Shown here: piece after piece, positions 48,543 through 59,472 of the stretch
Layout: each line of letters opens with the position of its first letter
Position numbering within the stretch: the first letter of the stretch is position 1
Assembly: GCA_009929775.1 (NCBI GenBank)
Contig: RZZS01000003.1
Span: 19,017-83,016 of the forward strand
Reading direction: 5' to 3'
DNA from: Alphaproteobacteria bacterium
GTDB taxonomy: Bacteria; Pseudomonadota; Alphaproteobacteria; Micavibrionales; Micavibrionaceae
DNA: 64,000 nucleotides
Notes under the pieces: model-generated
Databases searched by the model: none
Told to the model about the DNA's origin: nothing
What the model saw: only the letters and a program-made list of their open reading frames with translations
Translations under genes and position numbers: made by a program

Positions 48543-49859
48543 TCACGCAATCTTCTTCAGTTCATCCATAAACACGTTCATCTTGCCGAGCAGAACGCGA
48601 ACTTTTTCAGTCGATTGTTGTGACAGTTCGCCTGTCACCGACAGGACCTTGTCGGCAGCCTGCGAGACATGGTCGATGCTCTCGCTGATGCCCTGCACGT
48701 TGCACACAACGCCATCCGTCGACGTATAGGCGCGGTCGGCGTTCTGGGCGATCTCCCGGGAGGCTGCGCTCTGTTCTTCGATCGCGGCAGCGACAACGGT
48801 CGCCGACTCGTTGATTTCGTCGATGATCTTAGCGATGCCCTCGAAGACTTCGGCGGCGCTGTCGGTCGCCTGCTGGATAGCGGCGACCTGGGCGACGATA
48901 TCCTCGGTCGCGCGCGCCGTCTCGGCAGAGAGATCCTTGACTTCGGAAGCTACGACCGTAAAGCCCTTGCCCGCCTCGCCCGCGCGCGCCGCTTCAATGG
49001 TCGCGTTCAACGCCAGAAGGTTCGTCTGCTTGGCGATTTCCTCGATCATTTTGATGACTTCGCTAATCGTCCTCGTGTAGCCGACGAGTTCGGAAACCGT
49101 CTGGCTCGCGGAGGCTGTCTGCTCCTTCGCGCGGGCGGCAATCTGCGAGGTGCGGGTTATCTGTTCGCTGATCTCGCGGATCGAACTGGACATTTCTTCC
49201 GCAGCCGCCGAAATGCTCTGGGCGTTGCCCGACGTTTCGCGCGTTGCATCCAGCGCTGTCTCGGCACCCCGGCGCGAGGAGGCGACCGTGCTCTCCATCG
49301 TCCGTGCCATTTCCTCGAGCGTGCCAACCGTCGCGTTAATTTCCCGAACCACTTCATTGAGATTGCTGTTAAAATCATTGGCAACCTCCAGAAACCCGCC
49401 CATCTTGATGCCCACGTTTTTCGTGGCGCGATTGATGATCTGGCTGCCACTCAGGAGCGAACCGTGCATGCCGTCATGGACGATGCGGCGGAAATACTGG
49501 TTGCGCGAGACATATTCCATCGAGGCGGTCGCTTCGCGGACAAACGCATCCATATGATCGGTCATTTCATTGATCGACCAGAGCATTTCTCCGATTTCTC
49601 CGCTTTCGTCAATCGCAGTGACGCGGGTCTCAAAATCGCCTTTCGCAAGCTGCCTGCAGACACGGGTTGCGTATTGCACCTTCCTGCGGACCCGAAGCGC
49701 GGACAAGAATCCGCCAGCCGCCGCAAGTGCGGCAACCGCGCAGAAGAGTAGAGCCAGTTGCCCCTGCCCGCTCGCGAAGGCTGCCGCGGTGAAGACGACG
49801 AAAGCGAAGGCCGCGGCGTCAAGAATTATCGTTGCTGAGAGCGAAGATAAGCTCTTCAT
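48543..49859 (-). CDS. Methyl-accepting chemotaxis protein (two TM, HAMP, signalling domain)
   Basis: [48 protein letters not shown]. Confidence 0.94.
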   Translation of the reverse strand: MKSLSSLSATIILDAAAFAFVVFTAAAFASGQGQLALLFCAVAALAAAGGFLSALRVRRKVQYATRVCRQLAKGDFETRVTAIDESGEIGEMLWSINEMTDHMDAFVREATASMEYVSRNQYFRRIVHDGMHGSLLSGSQIINRATKNVGIKMGGFLEVANDFNSNLNEVVREINATVGTLEEMARTMESTVASSRRGAETALDATRETSGNAQSISAAAEEMSSSIREISEQITRTSQIAARAKEQTASASQTVSELVGYTRTISEVIKMIEEIAKQTNLLALNATIEAARAGEAGKGFTVVASEVKDLSAETARATEDIVAQVAAIQQATDSAAEVFEGIAKIIDEINESATVVAAAIEEQSAASREIAQNADRAYTSTDGVVCNVQGISESIDHVSQAADKVLSVTGELSQQSTEKVRVLLGKMNVFMDELKKIA

Positions 49860-50364
49860 AGCTTGTTTCCTTTTCCTCAAGCATTTTCAGTAGCATCGCA
49901 TGGCTGCTTTGCATCCCGTCCTTGCGGTTTCCGTGTTTTGCCTCCTCGGCCAGAAGCGAGCGGTAGAGAGGCGAGATGACCTCGTCGATCACCGTCCGGT
50001 TTGGAATGCGCCGGTTCGAATGATAACCGTTGATCTGGCCCGCAGCATCGAAAGACGGCGTTACGTGCGCGAACACCCAGTAATGGTCCCCGTTCCTCGC
50101 CCTGTTGACGACATAGGCGAATATTTCTCGCCCGTCCATCACCGTATCCCAGAGCAGCTTGAAAACGCATCGCGGCATGTCCGGGTGGCGGATAACGCTG
50201 TGCGGCTGACCCAGAAGCTCTTTCTCCTGATAGCCCGCGATATCGAGGAAAACGCGGTTGGCGTAGGTGACGCGGCCCTTGAGGTCGGTCTTGCTCACAA
50301 GAAACTGTTCGGCAGGGAAGAAACGCTCGACCCCGGTCAGATGAATTTTGGAATTACCGGCCAT
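49819..50364 (-). CDS. PAS-domain (Aer-like) soluble sensor
   Basis: [98 protein letters not shown]. Confidence 0.9.
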   Translation of the reverse strand: MAGNSKIHLTGVERFFPAEQFLVSKTDLKGRVTYANRVFLDIAGYQEKELLGQPHSVIRHPDMPRCVFKLLWDTVMDGREIFAYVVNRARNGDHYWVFAHVTPSFDAAGQINGYHSNRRIPNRTVIDEVISPLYRSLLAEEAKHGNRKDGMQSSHAMLLKMLEEKETSYEELIFALSNDNS

Positions 50365-50555
50365 TTGATCCCTCCGGCAAGGCTGTGAAGATGGATCGCT
50401 TCTGTGGACATAAAGTCCAGCGAAGCGCAATCCTACCAGAGAATGCCCCGTAACAACATACGGGAATATGCCGGACCCGCATTTTTTCAGAGTGCGGAGA
50501 CTTGACAAGACCGCCGTCTTTGCGCGATATAGCTCTTCAAAGGTCCGACCGGTAT

Positions 50556-50631
50556 GGCTGAGTAGCTCAGTCGGTAGAGCAGGGGAATCATAATCCCTGT
50601 GTCGGGGGTTCAAGTCCCTCCTCAGCCACCA
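50556..50631 (+). tRNA. tRNA-Met (anticodon CAT, elongator-like), CCA encoded
   Basis: Cloverleaf: GGCTGAG/CTCAGCC acceptor, GCTC/GAGC D-stem, GGGGA ATCATAA TCCCT anticodon arm, GGGGG TTCAAGT CCCTC T-arm, ACCA end. Confidence 0.95.
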
Positions 50632-50916
50632 TTTACCGCAGTTGCGCGCGTTGCGTTTTCCCGAGCCGTGTGTCGTCCGGAGCTCCGCAAGGAGCGCAGA
50701 CGGGTCGGCTCCGACAGTTTCGTCATGATTGCCCGGGTTTCGAACCTAACAGGACTTGCCGACGGATTGGCGTTGGAGGCGAACTGGATGTTGACGACGA
50801 ACTAATCCGACCAGTTATCAAGCAACGGCGTCCCTTCGCTTAAGAGGGCGTTCAAGGGAATCACGGCTATTCCCGCGTCGAGTGCGTTTTCGTCAGTATA
50901 TCCAGCAACCTTTTGG

Positions 50917-52161
50917 CTACCCTTTAAACCGCACCAGCGCGTGCTTCTTTTTGCTCGTCGAAACTTTCACGACCCCGTCGGCGTTCGCCTGGTCCGGTGT
51001 GATCATATAGGCCGGGTCGGATATCGCATTGCTATTCACGCGGGCGCCGCCCTGCTGGATGATGCGTCGCGCTTCGCCCTTGGAGGCGGTGAGACCGAGC
51101 GCGCAGGCGATGTCCACAAAGGTCGTTTCTCCCTCTATCTCGGTAGTCGGCAAATCGCCGCCGATGCCGCCCTGTTCGAAGACCTTGCGGGCCGTGTCTT
51201 CGGCGTCTCTGGCGGCCTGGTCGCCATGGCAGAGCCTGGTCGCCTCGAACGCCAGAATCTTCTTCGCCTCGTTGATTTCCTGCCCTTTCAGCGCCTCCAG
51301 CTTCTCGATCTCCTCTACAGGCAGCACCGTAAAGCGGCGCAGCAGCGTGCCGACGAGAGCGTCGTCGCTGTTGCGCCACCACTGGTAATAATCGTAGGGC
51401 GAGAGCATGTCGGCGTTGAGCCAGACGGCCCCGTTTTCCGTCTTGCCCATCTTTTTGCCGTCGGGCGTCGTGAGCAGCGGGGCGGTCAGGACGAAAAGCT
51501 GTCTCTGATCGACCTTGTGCGTCAGGTCGACGCCGTTGATCATGTTGCCCCACTGGTCCGATCCGCCCATTTGCAGGATCGTGCCAAAGCGGCGGCTGAG
51601 TTCGAGGAAGTCGTAACCCTGCATGACCATGTAGTTGAATTCCAGCAGGGAAAGCGGGCTTTCGCGCTCAAGTCGCGTTTTGACCGAGTCGAACGAGAGC
51701 ATCCGGTTCACCGTAAAGTGTCGCCCGTAATCACGCAGGAAATCGAGATATTTCAGTTCCGCAAGCCAGTCGTTGTTGTTAACCGTCAGCGCGTCCGAAG
51801 GACCGTCACCGTATGTCAGGAACTGGGTGAAGCAGGTCTTGCGGATATGCTCCATATTTTCTTCGATGGTGGCGTCATCAAGAAGTTTTCTTTGTTCGTC
51901 CTTGAAGGAGGGATCACCAATTTTCGACGTGCCGCCGCCCATCAACGTAATCGGCTTGTGCCCGCACTGCTGAAACCAGTAGAGCATCATGATGCCGGTC
52001 AGGTTGCCGACATGCAGGCTTTGCGCGGTTGCGTCGAACCCGATATAAGCGCTCTGCGGACCTTCCGCGAGCTTTGCATCAAGGCCTTCAAAATCGCTGC
52101 ACTGGTGGATAAAACCGCGCGCCGCGAGAACGTTCAGAAAATCGGACTTGTACGTGGTCAT
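50917..52161 (-). CDS. tyrS: Tyrosyl-tRNA synthetase
   Basis: [46 protein letters not shown]-terminal S4 domain. Confidence 0.95.
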   Translation of the reverse strand: MTTYKSDFLNVLAARGFIHQCSDFEGLDAKLAEGPQSAYIGFDATAQSLHVGNLTGIMMLYWFQQCGHKPITLMGGGTSKIGDPSFKDEQRKLLDDATIEENMEHIRKTCFTQFLTYGDGPSDALTVNNNDWLAELKYLDFLRDYGRHFTVNRMLSFDSVKTRLERESPLSLLEFNYMVMQGYDFLELSRRFGTILQMGGSDQWGNMINGVDLTHKVDQRQLFVLTAPLLTTPDGKKMGKTENGAVWLNADMLSPYDYYQWWRNSDDALVGTLLRRFTVLPVEEIEKLEALKGQEINEAKKILAFEATRLCHGDQAARDAEDTARKVFEQGGIGGDLPTTEIEGETTFVDIACALGLTASKGEARRIIQQGGARVNSNAISDPAYMITPDQANADGVVKVSTSKKKHALVRFKG

Positions 52162-52214
52162 CGGTTTCGTTTACCGCTATGAATAAGGAACGACCATACA
52201 ATAGAGAATTACCA

Positions 52215-53318
52215 ATGAATGACAAGCATCTCTATACGGCGGTGGGCCTGATGTCCGGAACGTCCCTCGACGGGATCGATGCCGCCCTGATTCAAACTGA
52301 CGGCGAAGCGCTCGTTGTGCCGATCAGCTTTGCCACCTTGCCATTTGACCCCGACCTGCAAGCTAGCCTGCGGGAGCATTTGGGTGCACGGGAGGATGGA
52401 AGCGGCGGCATTGCTCGCGCCGAAAAGGAACTGACGCTTGCCCAGGCGGATGCCGTGCGCGAGGTGCTTGGCGGAACCGGATTTTCACTTGCGCAGGTCG
52501 ACATTGTCGGGTTTCACGGCCAAACGCTCTCTCACGACCCGGATAACGGTTTTACCTGGCAGATTGGTGACGGCGCGCTGATGGCGCAGGAACTTGGCGT
52601 CGATGTCGTCAACGATTTCCGCACGAACGATGTGCGCCACGGCGGGCAGGGCGCGCCCTTTCTGCCGCTCTATCATCGTGCGCGCATGATGTCCTCGAAC
52701 GTTGAACGACCGGTCGCGATCCTCAATATCGGCGGTGTTGCCAATATCACGTGGATCGGCGACGGCAGTCCGGACGACATCGTTGCGTTCGATACCGGGC
52801 CGGGTAACGCCTTGATTGACGATTTCGTTCGCGCCCGCCGGGGTATGCGGTTCGACCGGGACGGAAAGCTGGCGAAACAAGGCAGCCTTAACCAGGATTT
52901 TTTGATGGAGTGGCTGCGTCATCCCTATTTCGGAAAGAAGCCGCCAAAGTCGCTCGACCGGAATGATTTTCATCCCGGCGCTCTCGCCGCCTTGGCCGAC
53001 GAGGACGGCGCGGCGACCCTGACCGCCTTCACGGTCTATGCCGTCGAGAAGGCGTTTTCCCATCTCCCTGCAATGCCGAAGAGCCTTTATGTGACGGGCG
53101 GCGGACGGCGGAATCCGGAGATCATGGAGGGACTGCGTGCTGTGCTGCGTACGCCGGTCGCTCCGGTGGAGGATCTGGGCTGGAACGGCGATGCGCTGGA
53201 AGCCGAGGGTTTTGCCTATCTGGCGGTCCGGAGCCTGAAGGGATTGTCCCTGAGCCTCCCGGCGACAACGGGCGTAAGGGAGCCGGTGAGCGGAGGCATC
53301 CTCCACAGGGGACGCTGA
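52215..53318 (+). CDS. anmK: Anhydro-N-acetylmuramic acid kinase
   Basis: GLMSGTSLDGIDAALI; GFHGQTLSHDP; NIGGVANITWIG; DTGPGNALID; CGGG-like YVTGGGRRN. Confidence 0.95.
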   Translation: MNDKHLYTAVGLMSGTSLDGIDAALIQTDGEALVVPISFATLPFDPDLQASLREHLGAREDGSGGIARAEKELTLAQADAVREVLGGTGFSLAQVDIVGFHGQTLSHDPDNGFTWQIGDGALMAQELGVDVVNDFRTNDVRHGGQGAPFLPLYHRARMMSSNVERPVAILNIGGVANITWIGDGSPDDIVAFDTGPGNALIDDFVRARRGMRFDRDGKLAKQGSLNQDFLMEWLRHPYFGKKPPKSLDRNDFHPGALAALADEDGAATLTAFTVYAVEKAFSHLPAMPKSLYVTGGGRRNPEIMEGLRAVLRTPVAPVEDLGWNGDALEAEGFAYLAVRSLKGLSLSLPATTGVREPVSGGILHRGR

Positions 53319-53329
53319 ACAAAAGAACG

Positions 53330-54316
53330 ATGCCGAGATTTCTTTCACCGTCCGAGACCAATCTGAACGCTGCCGGCGAGTCCTTGCGGCGCGGAGAGCT
53401 TGTCGCCTTCCCTACGGAAACTGTTTATGGGCTCGGCGGGAATGCTCTGGATGGGCAGGCGGTTGCAAAGATTTTCGCGGCCAAGGGCAGGCCGAGCTTC
53501 AACCCGCTGATCGTGCACTACGCAGGGCAGGAAGCGGTTGCCAACGATGTCGAACTTACGGACTTCGCGCGGGCTCTTGCCGGGCATTTCTGGCCCGGAC
53601 CTTTGACGTTCGTCCTGCCACGGAAAAAAGATTGTCGCATTTCGGAGCTGGCGAGTGCAGGTTTGCCGACGCTGGCCGTGCGCGTGCCGGCGCATCCTGT
53701 CGCGGCCGCTCTCCTCCGAACGGCGCGCGTGCCGGTGGCCGCGCCGAGCGCCAATCGCTCCGGCACCATCAGTCCGACGACGCCCGCACACGTTGCGGAC
53801 AGTCTCGGTGAGCACGTATCGATGGTTCTCGCGGGAGGGGCGTGCTCGGTCGGGCTGGAATCGACGGTCGTCGATCTCAGTGGCGAGAAGCCCGTTATCC
53901 TGCGGCCCGGAGCAGTGACTGACGAAGACATTCTCAAGGCCACGGGCCGCAAGGTCGGTTACGATCTGGGCAACCACGACAAGCCTCGCTCGCCGGGCCA
54001 GTTGCTGCGCCACTACGCGCCGCGCGCGAGGCTTCGCCTGAACGCGGTCGATCTTGAGCCGGGCGAAGCGCTGCTCGCGTTTGGTGGCGTGAGATTTGTG
54101 GGCATTCGCGGCGGCGGAGCGGCTTCAGACCTTCCGGAGGACCGGTACAGAAATCTCAGTGAAACCGGCGACCTCATCGAAGCCGCGGCGCATCTGTTTT
54201 CAATGCTGCATGCGCTTGATGCTGCCGGAAACGAACGGGTTGCAGTCATGCCGGTTCCGGATCAGGGCATCGGAATCGCGATCAACGACCGTTTGCGAAG
54301 GGCGGCGGCATCCTGA
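53330..54316 (+). CDS. L-threonylcarbamoyladenylate synthase (Sua5/YrdC with C-terminal Sua5 domain)
   Basis: LVAFPTETVYGLGGNAL; KGRPSFNPLIVH; APSANRSGTISPTTPAHV; SPGQLLRHYAPRA. Confidence 0.94.
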   Translation: MPRFLSPSETNLNAAGESLRRGELVAFPTETVYGLGGNALDGQAVAKIFAAKGRPSFNPLIVHYAGQEAVANDVELTDFARALAGHFWPGPLTFVLPRKKDCRISELASAGLPTLAVRVPAHPVAAALLRTARVPVAAPSANRSGTISPTTPAHVADSLGEHVSMVLAGGACSVGLESTVVDLSGEKPVILRPGAVTDEDILKATGRKVGYDLGNHDKPRSPGQLLRHYAPRARLRLNAVDLEPGEALLAFGGVRFVGIRGGGAASDLPEDRYRNLSETGDLIEAAAHLFSMLHALDAAGNERVAVMPVPDQGIGIAINDRLRRAAAS

Positions 54317-54330
54317 TCGTAACCAAAAAG

Positions 54331-54352
54331 CACCGGAGCGTTCCGGTGTTTT
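54331..54352 (+). terminator. Rho-independent terminator after the Sua5 gene
   Basis: CACCGGA/TCCGGTG stem then TTTT. Confidence 0.7.
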
Positions 54353-54379
54353 CGCATCGGTCTGAGCGGGCAGGGCCCT

Positions 54380-54562
54380 TTACAAAGTCAAAGCAGGTCC
54401 GTTGTTCTGGCTGTTGACAGCCGACATAAACACGAACCAGAAAGCGAACGGGTTGAGCCATCCGCTGCTGACACCTTGCTTTAGTTTACTTTGTTCGCCG
54501 GTCTTTGTGCCGGATTGCGCAAAGGGTTGAACTAAAGAAGGCGGTTGACGAAGTGAAGTCAT
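54380..54562 (-). CDS. Small hypothetical protein (60 aa)
   Basis: Intact ORF in an otherwise empty gap, with a short hydrophobic segment FAFWFVFMSAV. Confidence 0.35.
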   Translation of the reverse strand: MTSLRQPPSLVQPFAQSGTKTGEQSKLKQGVSSGWLNPFAFWFVFMSAVNSQNNGPALTL

Positions 54563-54695
54563 GCGTGCCTCCTATCGTTAACATTATCACGCAGGAGTAA
54601 TTATAATGTATGCATAAAATATTTCAATAAAAATCGGCAGAATTTTAGCCGCTGTCTCTCAGGACACTTCAGTAATAAAGGTAACAAGGTGCCGT

Positions 54696-55637
54696 TTATA
54701 AGGATTTTTCTTCCCGGGTATTTTTGAGCTTGCCAAGAAGCAAGGCGTCGCTCGCGGAGAGCAACACCGGGCCAGAAAGGAAGTCGAGGCTGGCAAGTGG
54801 ATTCGCCTCCCCGCCGAACGGCGAGGGCAAGGAGCGGGCGTTGGCTGCCATGATGTGCAGATAGCTCCGGACAGCTTCGCTCTCGCTTCCCGCCTGCGGG
54901 CGCTGGGTGGTGCTCAGGAAACCGGTCGGCGGGACTCCGACTCGTGAGGGGGTGGCTCGCGGCGCGTCGTCTGCGATTGCCTGTGCCGGGCTGCTGTTTC
55001 CGATCGCAAATTTCCGGTCAAAGAAGTCGTAAATTTCGGCAAGCGTGCGTGGCTTGCCGGTAGCAGGGTTATAAAAGACGTTGCGGTTGGCACGTGCCTC
55101 CCTTGGAAACAGGTCCGCCCCGAAGGCGAGCGGGTCTTCGTCTTTTGCCTTCAGGAAACCGGCCGCGCCGCCCGCGCCCATGAAGTGCGCGAAATAAAGC
55201 TCGGTTGCGCCGACCTTGCCGCCCCAGTTGCGTTCGAGGAAGAGTTTGTTTTGCACGGCGAACTCGGCGGCGAGCAACGAGGCGGCTGAAGGGTCTTTGC
55301 GCAGTTCGAGTATTTCGGCCTTTTTTGCGGGGTCTGCGACCTTGCCGCGCGCGTCGATGAACGACGCATAATCGCCAAGACCGTACTTCTCCCCGTGATC
55401 GCGCACCATGCCGAGCCAGGTGCTCTCCAAAAACTGGTAGAGCCCGGTCGCACTCGAGGTTTTGGCCTTTGCGTCCGGGTTGAAGGAGCTTTCCGCCTTG
55501 GCCTGTTGCACCAGATAGGCAAAATCGACCCCCGTCCGCGCGCTCGCTTTCTCGATCGCCGAAACCACGCCGCCCGGTGCCGAACGTGTAAGTGCGGCGA
55601 ATGCGTTGATTTCACTTGAATTCGTATAGGCGGACAT
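54696..55637 (-). CDS. Lytic transglycosylase-like (lysozyme-fold) protein
   Basis: VSAIEKASARTGVDFAYLVQQAKAESSFNPDAKAKTSSATGLYQFLESTWLGMV, SLT-like catalytic E and GLYQF motif. Confidence 0.85.
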   Translation of the reverse strand: MSAYTNSSEINAFAALTRSAPGGVVSAIEKASARTGVDFAYLVQQAKAESSFNPDAKAKTSSATGLYQFLESTWLGMVRDHGEKYGLGDYASFIDARGKVADPAKKAEILELRKDPSAASLLAAEFAVQNKLFLERNWGGKVGATELYFAHFMGAGGAAGFLKAKDEDPLAFGADLFPREARANRNVFYNPATGKPRTLAEIYDFFDRKFAIGNSSPAQAIADDAPRATPSRVGVPPTGFLSTTQRPQAGSESEAVRSYLHIMAANARSLPSPFGGEANPLASLDFLSGPVLLSASDALLLGKLKNTREEKSL

Positions 55638-55711
55638 GCTCTGTCTTTCAACAATTCTGGAACAGATGGTGCAAGCACTGTGCCAAAGGCAGGCCACATG
55701 CACCGGGGCTG

Positions 55712-56230
55712 TTATATTTTCGGCGCGGGGTGCAGGTGGAAGGCGGCGTCCCTTGCCGCTTGTTCGAACGCCCTTAAATCGGCGATGTCCGCTGCCGCCA
55801 CACGGTGCAGGCTTCCACCGCTTTTCTCAATCGCGCAGGGGAGCATGAGGTTATCGAACAGGGCAAAATCCTCGATTTCCATGCCGTCCTCGAGAACGCG
55901 CTCCTTGTAGGGGCGCGGGTCGTTCGTGTACGCGAAGACGGGCTTGCCCTTTGCGTAGGCATAGGCGACTTCGCAGGCCGTGCCGACGTCGGCGCTTGGG
56001 CCCCGGAATGGGGTGAGGTTGGCGATGATGGCATTGCACCGGTCGATCATGGCGTAATTGGCCAGTGCGATGAGATCCGCGATGTTTTCGGTTTCTGGCG
56101 GAATGACGTTGTCAAGCGGGAACAGTCCGTCGAGATCAAGGCGCGCGAGGATGTCCTTTTTCGCCTCGGCGATTCTCAGGGGCGCCGGAAGAAAGACTTC
56201 GGGACCTGCGAGGTAAATGACTGGTTTCAA
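55712..56230 (-). CDS. Nucleoside 2-deoxyribosyltransferase family protein
   Basis: IYLAGPEVFLP; ANLTPFRGPSADVGTACEVAYAYAKGKPVFAYTND. Confidence 0.9.
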   Translation of the reverse strand: MKPVIYLAGPEVFLPAPLRIAEAKKDILARLDLDGLFPLDNVIPPETENIADLIALANYAMIDRCNAIIANLTPFRGPSADVGTACEVAYAYAKGKPVFAYTNDPRPYKERVLEDGMEIEDFALFDNLMLPCAIEKSGGSLHRVAAADIADLRAFEQAARDAAFHLHPAPKI

Positions 56231-56285
56231 CCTTTAAGCTCTTTCCGTTACACTTGAGAGAGTATCAGAACCGCAGGTGATTGCC

Positions 56286-57899
56286 ATGCCCTATACGCCC
56301 CCGACCGACGAGATGCAGTTTGTCCTTGAGAAAGTGCTCGGTTTCGAACATCCCGAACTGGACAGCGAGACGATAGCCGCCGTTCTTGGCGAGGCCGCGA
56401 AGCTTGCGGGGGAAGTACTGGCTCCGCTCAATAGTGTCGGCGACCGGGATGGGTGCATGCTCGCGGGTGGGCATGTTAAAACGCCAGCGGGTTTCAGGGA
56501 CGCCTATCGCCAGTATTGCGAGGGAGGCTGGAACGCTGTGCCGTTCGATCCCGCTTACGGCGGGCAGGGGTTGCCATGGGCACTCGCCTTTCCGGTTCAG
56601 GAAATGTGGCAAGGGGCAAATATGTCCTTTGGTTTATGCCCGCTGCTCAATCAGGGTGCGGTTGAGGCCCTTCATGCGCATGGATCGGACGCATTGAAGG
56701 AAACGTACCTGCCGAAACTGATCACCGGCGAATGGACAGGGACGATGAACCTGACCGAGCCGCAAGCGGGCTCGGACCTCTCGGTCATCCGGACCAAAGC
56801 CGAAAAGCAGGGCGACGGCACGTACAAAATCACGGGCCAGAAAATCTACATCACCTACGGCGAGCACGATTTTTCGGAGAATATCGTCCACCTCGTCCTC
56901 GCTCGCTCGCCGGATGGGATCGAGGGCTCGAAAGGGCTCTCACTCTATCTCGTACCGAAGTTTCTCGAGGACGGAACGCGCAACGATGTGGTCTGCACCG
57001 GACTCGAACACAAGCTCGGCATTCACGCTTCGCCCACCTGCACAATGCAATACGGCGACCGGGGCGGGGCAACCGGCTTTCTCGTCGGCCGGGAAAACGA
57101 AGGGCTGAAATGCATGTTCACGATGATGAACAATGCCCGGCTCTCGGTTGGCTTGCAAGGCATGGCGATCAGCGAGGCGGCGACGCAGATGGCTGAGGCG
57201 TATGCGCTTGAGCGCGTGCAGGGTGTCTCTCTTGTCACCGGAAAGCCGGTTCCCATCGCCGGACACGGGGATGTGCAGCGCATGCTCGTGACGATGCGCG
57301 TTCTCACCGATGCCGGGCGGATGATGTCCTATTATGCGGCTTCTCATCTCGACAAAGCGGCGGCGGGCGATACGGAGGCGCAAAAAATCGTCGAGCTCCT
57401 TACCCCGGTCGTCAAGGCGTGGTGCACGGACCGGGCGGTGGAGGTCGCTTCGCTCGGGATACAGGTTCACGGCGGCATAGGGTATGCCGAAGAAACGGGT
57501 GCGGCCCAGTTTCTGAGGGATGCGCGCATATTGCCCATTTACGAGGGCACGAACGGGGTTCAAAGCCTCGATTTCGTCTTTCGCAAGATTGCCCGCGATA
57601 AGGGCGCGGCAGCTCTTGGCTGGTTGGAGGGGCTTGGACCGTGCGACAGCGATGTTGATGGTGTACGATGCGAACTGATCTCTCTTGTGAGAGCGCTGTC
57701 AGAGGCCGATCCCGGGAAGCTTTCACGGGCGGCGGAACCGGCCCTGCAGGCGTTCGGGACTTTTGTCGGTGCTGTTTTCATGGCGCGGGCGACCTCGGCA
57801 AGCGAGGAGCGAAAGGACGCATCCGCGTTTTATGAAGGAGTTATCCTCCCGCGTGCACGCGCCGCAATCGCCAGCGCGGCGTACCTTCTTGATAACTGA
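56286..57899 (+). CDS. Acyl-CoA dehydrogenase
   Basis: MNLTEPQAGSDLSVIRTKAE; KIYITYGEHD; HGGIGYAEETGAAQFLRDARILPIYEGTNGVQSLDFVFRK. Confidence 0.94.
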   Translation: MPYTPPTDEMQFVLEKVLGFEHPELDSETIAAVLGEAAKLAGEVLAPLNSVGDRDGCMLAGGHVKTPAGFRDAYRQYCEGGWNAVPFDPAYGGQGLPWALAFPVQEMWQGANMSFGLCPLLNQGAVEALHAHGSDALKETYLPKLITGEWTGTMNLTEPQAGSDLSVIRTKAEKQGDGTYKITGQKIYITYGEHDFSENIVHLVLARSPDGIEGSKGLSLYLVPKFLEDGTRNDVVCTGLEHKLGIHASPTCTMQYGDRGGATGFLVGRENEGLKCMFTMMNNARLSVGLQGMAISEAATQMAEAYALERVQGVSLVTGKPVPIAGHGDVQRMLVTMRVLTDAGRMMSYYAASHLDKAAAGDTEAQKIVELLTPVVKAWCTDRAVEVASLGIQVHGGIGYAEETGAAQFLRDARILPIYEGTNGVQSLDFVFRKIARDKGAAALGWLEGLGPCDSDVDGVRCELISLVRALSEADPGKLSRAAEPALQAFGTFVGAVFMARATSASEERKDASAFYEGVILPRARAAIASAAYLLDN

Positions 57900-57911
57900 C
57901 TTTTGGCAGGC

Positions 57912-58601
57912 CTACCGCGCGCGATAGGTCGCGCGCCGTTTCTGGGACTTCTCAGCCATGACTTCGGCAAGTCCGCAATCGATCAGCGCGTTTTTCCGGA
58001 TACCGATCAGGTTGACCGAGCTGATCCGGGGAAGCCGCCCCACACTCTCGGCGACCTTGTTTGCGAAGCAGGTGCAGATTTCGTTCCACTCGTGAACGTT
58101 GCGCTTCATAAGAGTTTGGGTACACATGCCGTAGGAGTAGCCGGCGACGCTTGGCTTGTCGATGCAGGCCCCTTCCAGCTGGAACAGAAGGTGGGTGGTA
58201 TCCGGCTCCGGACCTGTCTCGATGCGTTTGTCGAGGAGTTTCATCGCGTAGCACTCGCAATCGCGGACTTTCTGCTGGAAACCGCTCGACCGGCATTGCC
58301 GGAAGACCTTGTCCATTTCCTGAAGGTACTCGATCGGTATCTCTTCAGGCGGCAGTGTGCTGACCGGAGGGTCGTTTTGTTTTCGCGACTTTTCAGGCAG
58401 AGGCTTCAGTGCATCGTCCGAGGAAAGGTTCGTTTCGGAAGGCGCTTCTGAAGAAGGCGGTGGCGGAAACAGCGAGTCTTTACCGTTTTCCAGTGTCCCC
58501 GGGATTGTCAGGGGGGCAGGGGACGAGTCTTGCGCAACGGCAACCGAGACTACCGAAAATGCGACGAGAACCAGTGAAATGAATTTGCCGATCAACCTCA
58601 T
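57912..58601 (-). CDS. Hypothetical exported cysteine-containing protein
   Basis: Signal peptide MRLIGKFISLVLVAFSVVSVAVA; multiple Cys. Confidence 0.6.
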   Translation of the reverse strand: MRLIGKFISLVLVAFSVVSVAVAQDSSPAPLTIPGTLENGKDSLFPPPPSSEAPSETNLSSDDALKPLPEKSRKQNDPPVSTLPPEEIPIEYLQEMDKVFRQCRSSGFQQKVRDCECYAMKLLDKRIETGPEPDTTHLLFQLEGACIDKPSVAGYSYGMCTQTLMKRNVHEWNEICTCFANKVAESVGRLPRISSVNLIGIRKNALIDCGLAEVMAEKSQKRRATYRAR

Positions 58602-58653
58602 ATGGGGAATTGTATCACACGCTGCCAATCGAGGACATTTTTGTGTTGAAAAA

Positions 58654-58677
58654 GGCGGCTTCGAAATTGAAACCGCC
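58654..58677 (-). terminator. Terminator downstream of the HTH/coiled-coil gene
   Basis: GGCGGCTTC/GAAACCGCC stem with T-tract on the minus strand. Confidence 0.65.
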
Positions 58678-58700
58678 TCCTGGAGGCAAAGGTGTTACTA

Positions 58701-59315
58701 TCAGCCTGAGGAAGCGGCCCCTTTGATTTTTTGCCAAAGGATTTGGAAGTTCATTTCAGGCCTGCCGGAATTGGCCGATTCATCGGTCTGAGAGGCGGGG
58801 CGCGTGATTGGGCGCGCCTGAGTCTGGTTCTGGTTTTGCCCTTCCATTTTTTTCATGCGCATTTCCATGGCCTGGCGGCGGCGCTCCTGATCCTTGCGTT
58901 CGCGCTCCTTCAATTCGGCCTGGAGCTCTTCCGCTTGCTTCTGGCTGTACTGGCTGGTGAGAAGAACCTGTTGTGCCTGACGTTGCCACTGGTCCCGTTG
59001 CTCTTTCAGGTCGTCGAGTTGGTCGCGCGTGGTGTCGAGCTGGTCCTCAAGCATTTTGATGCGCATTTTCATGCGTTCCATCTCGAGAAGATCCGCCGCT
59101 TTTTTCAGTTCGGTTTCCACAGTGTTTCCTGCTGGCGCGTCGCCGCCCCCCGAGGCTCTGAGTCCGAAGGCTCGATCAAGCTCCGAAACATCGATGACGC
59201 GGCGGCCATTCGAGTCCAGTTCATAGGAGAGCTTACCGCTGTTCATCGCGCGTTGAATGGTCGACTTGGAACGACCGGTTAATTCGGCAGCCCGCTGCGC
59301 ACCCACTTTGGCCAT
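58701..59315 (-). CDS. HTH plus coiled-coil DNA-binding protein
   Basis: N-terminal AELTGRSKSTIQRAMNSGKLSYELDSNGRRVIDVSELDRAFG HTH; long KERERKDQERRRQAMEMRMKK coiled coil. Confidence 0.75.
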   Translation of the reverse strand: MAKVGAQRAAELTGRSKSTIQRAMNSGKLSYELDSNGRRVIDVSELDRAFGLRASGGGDAPAGNTVETELKKAADLLEMERMKMRIKMLEDQLDTTRDQLDDLKEQRDQWQRQAQQVLLTSQYSQKQAEELQAELKERERKDQERRRQAMEMRMKKMEGQNQNQTQARPITRPASQTDESANSGRPEMNFQILWQKIKGAASSG

Positions 59316-59421
59316 GGCGAAACCTCGCTAAGATGAATCTTTATGTGAATGCCAACCTCGATAGCACGCCCCGCCGCTTCAATCAAGCAACATACGCAAA
59401 CTTGTCCACAGAGGGTCACAA

Positions 59422-59446
59422 AAAAAGCGGGTAAAACCCGCTTTTT
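59422..59446 (-). terminator. Terminator downstream of sapC
   Basis: AAAAAGCGGGT/ACCCGCTTTTT perfect stem. Confidence 0.8.
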
Positions 59447-59472
59447 CCTTGAAATTGTTAAAGCAATCCTGT

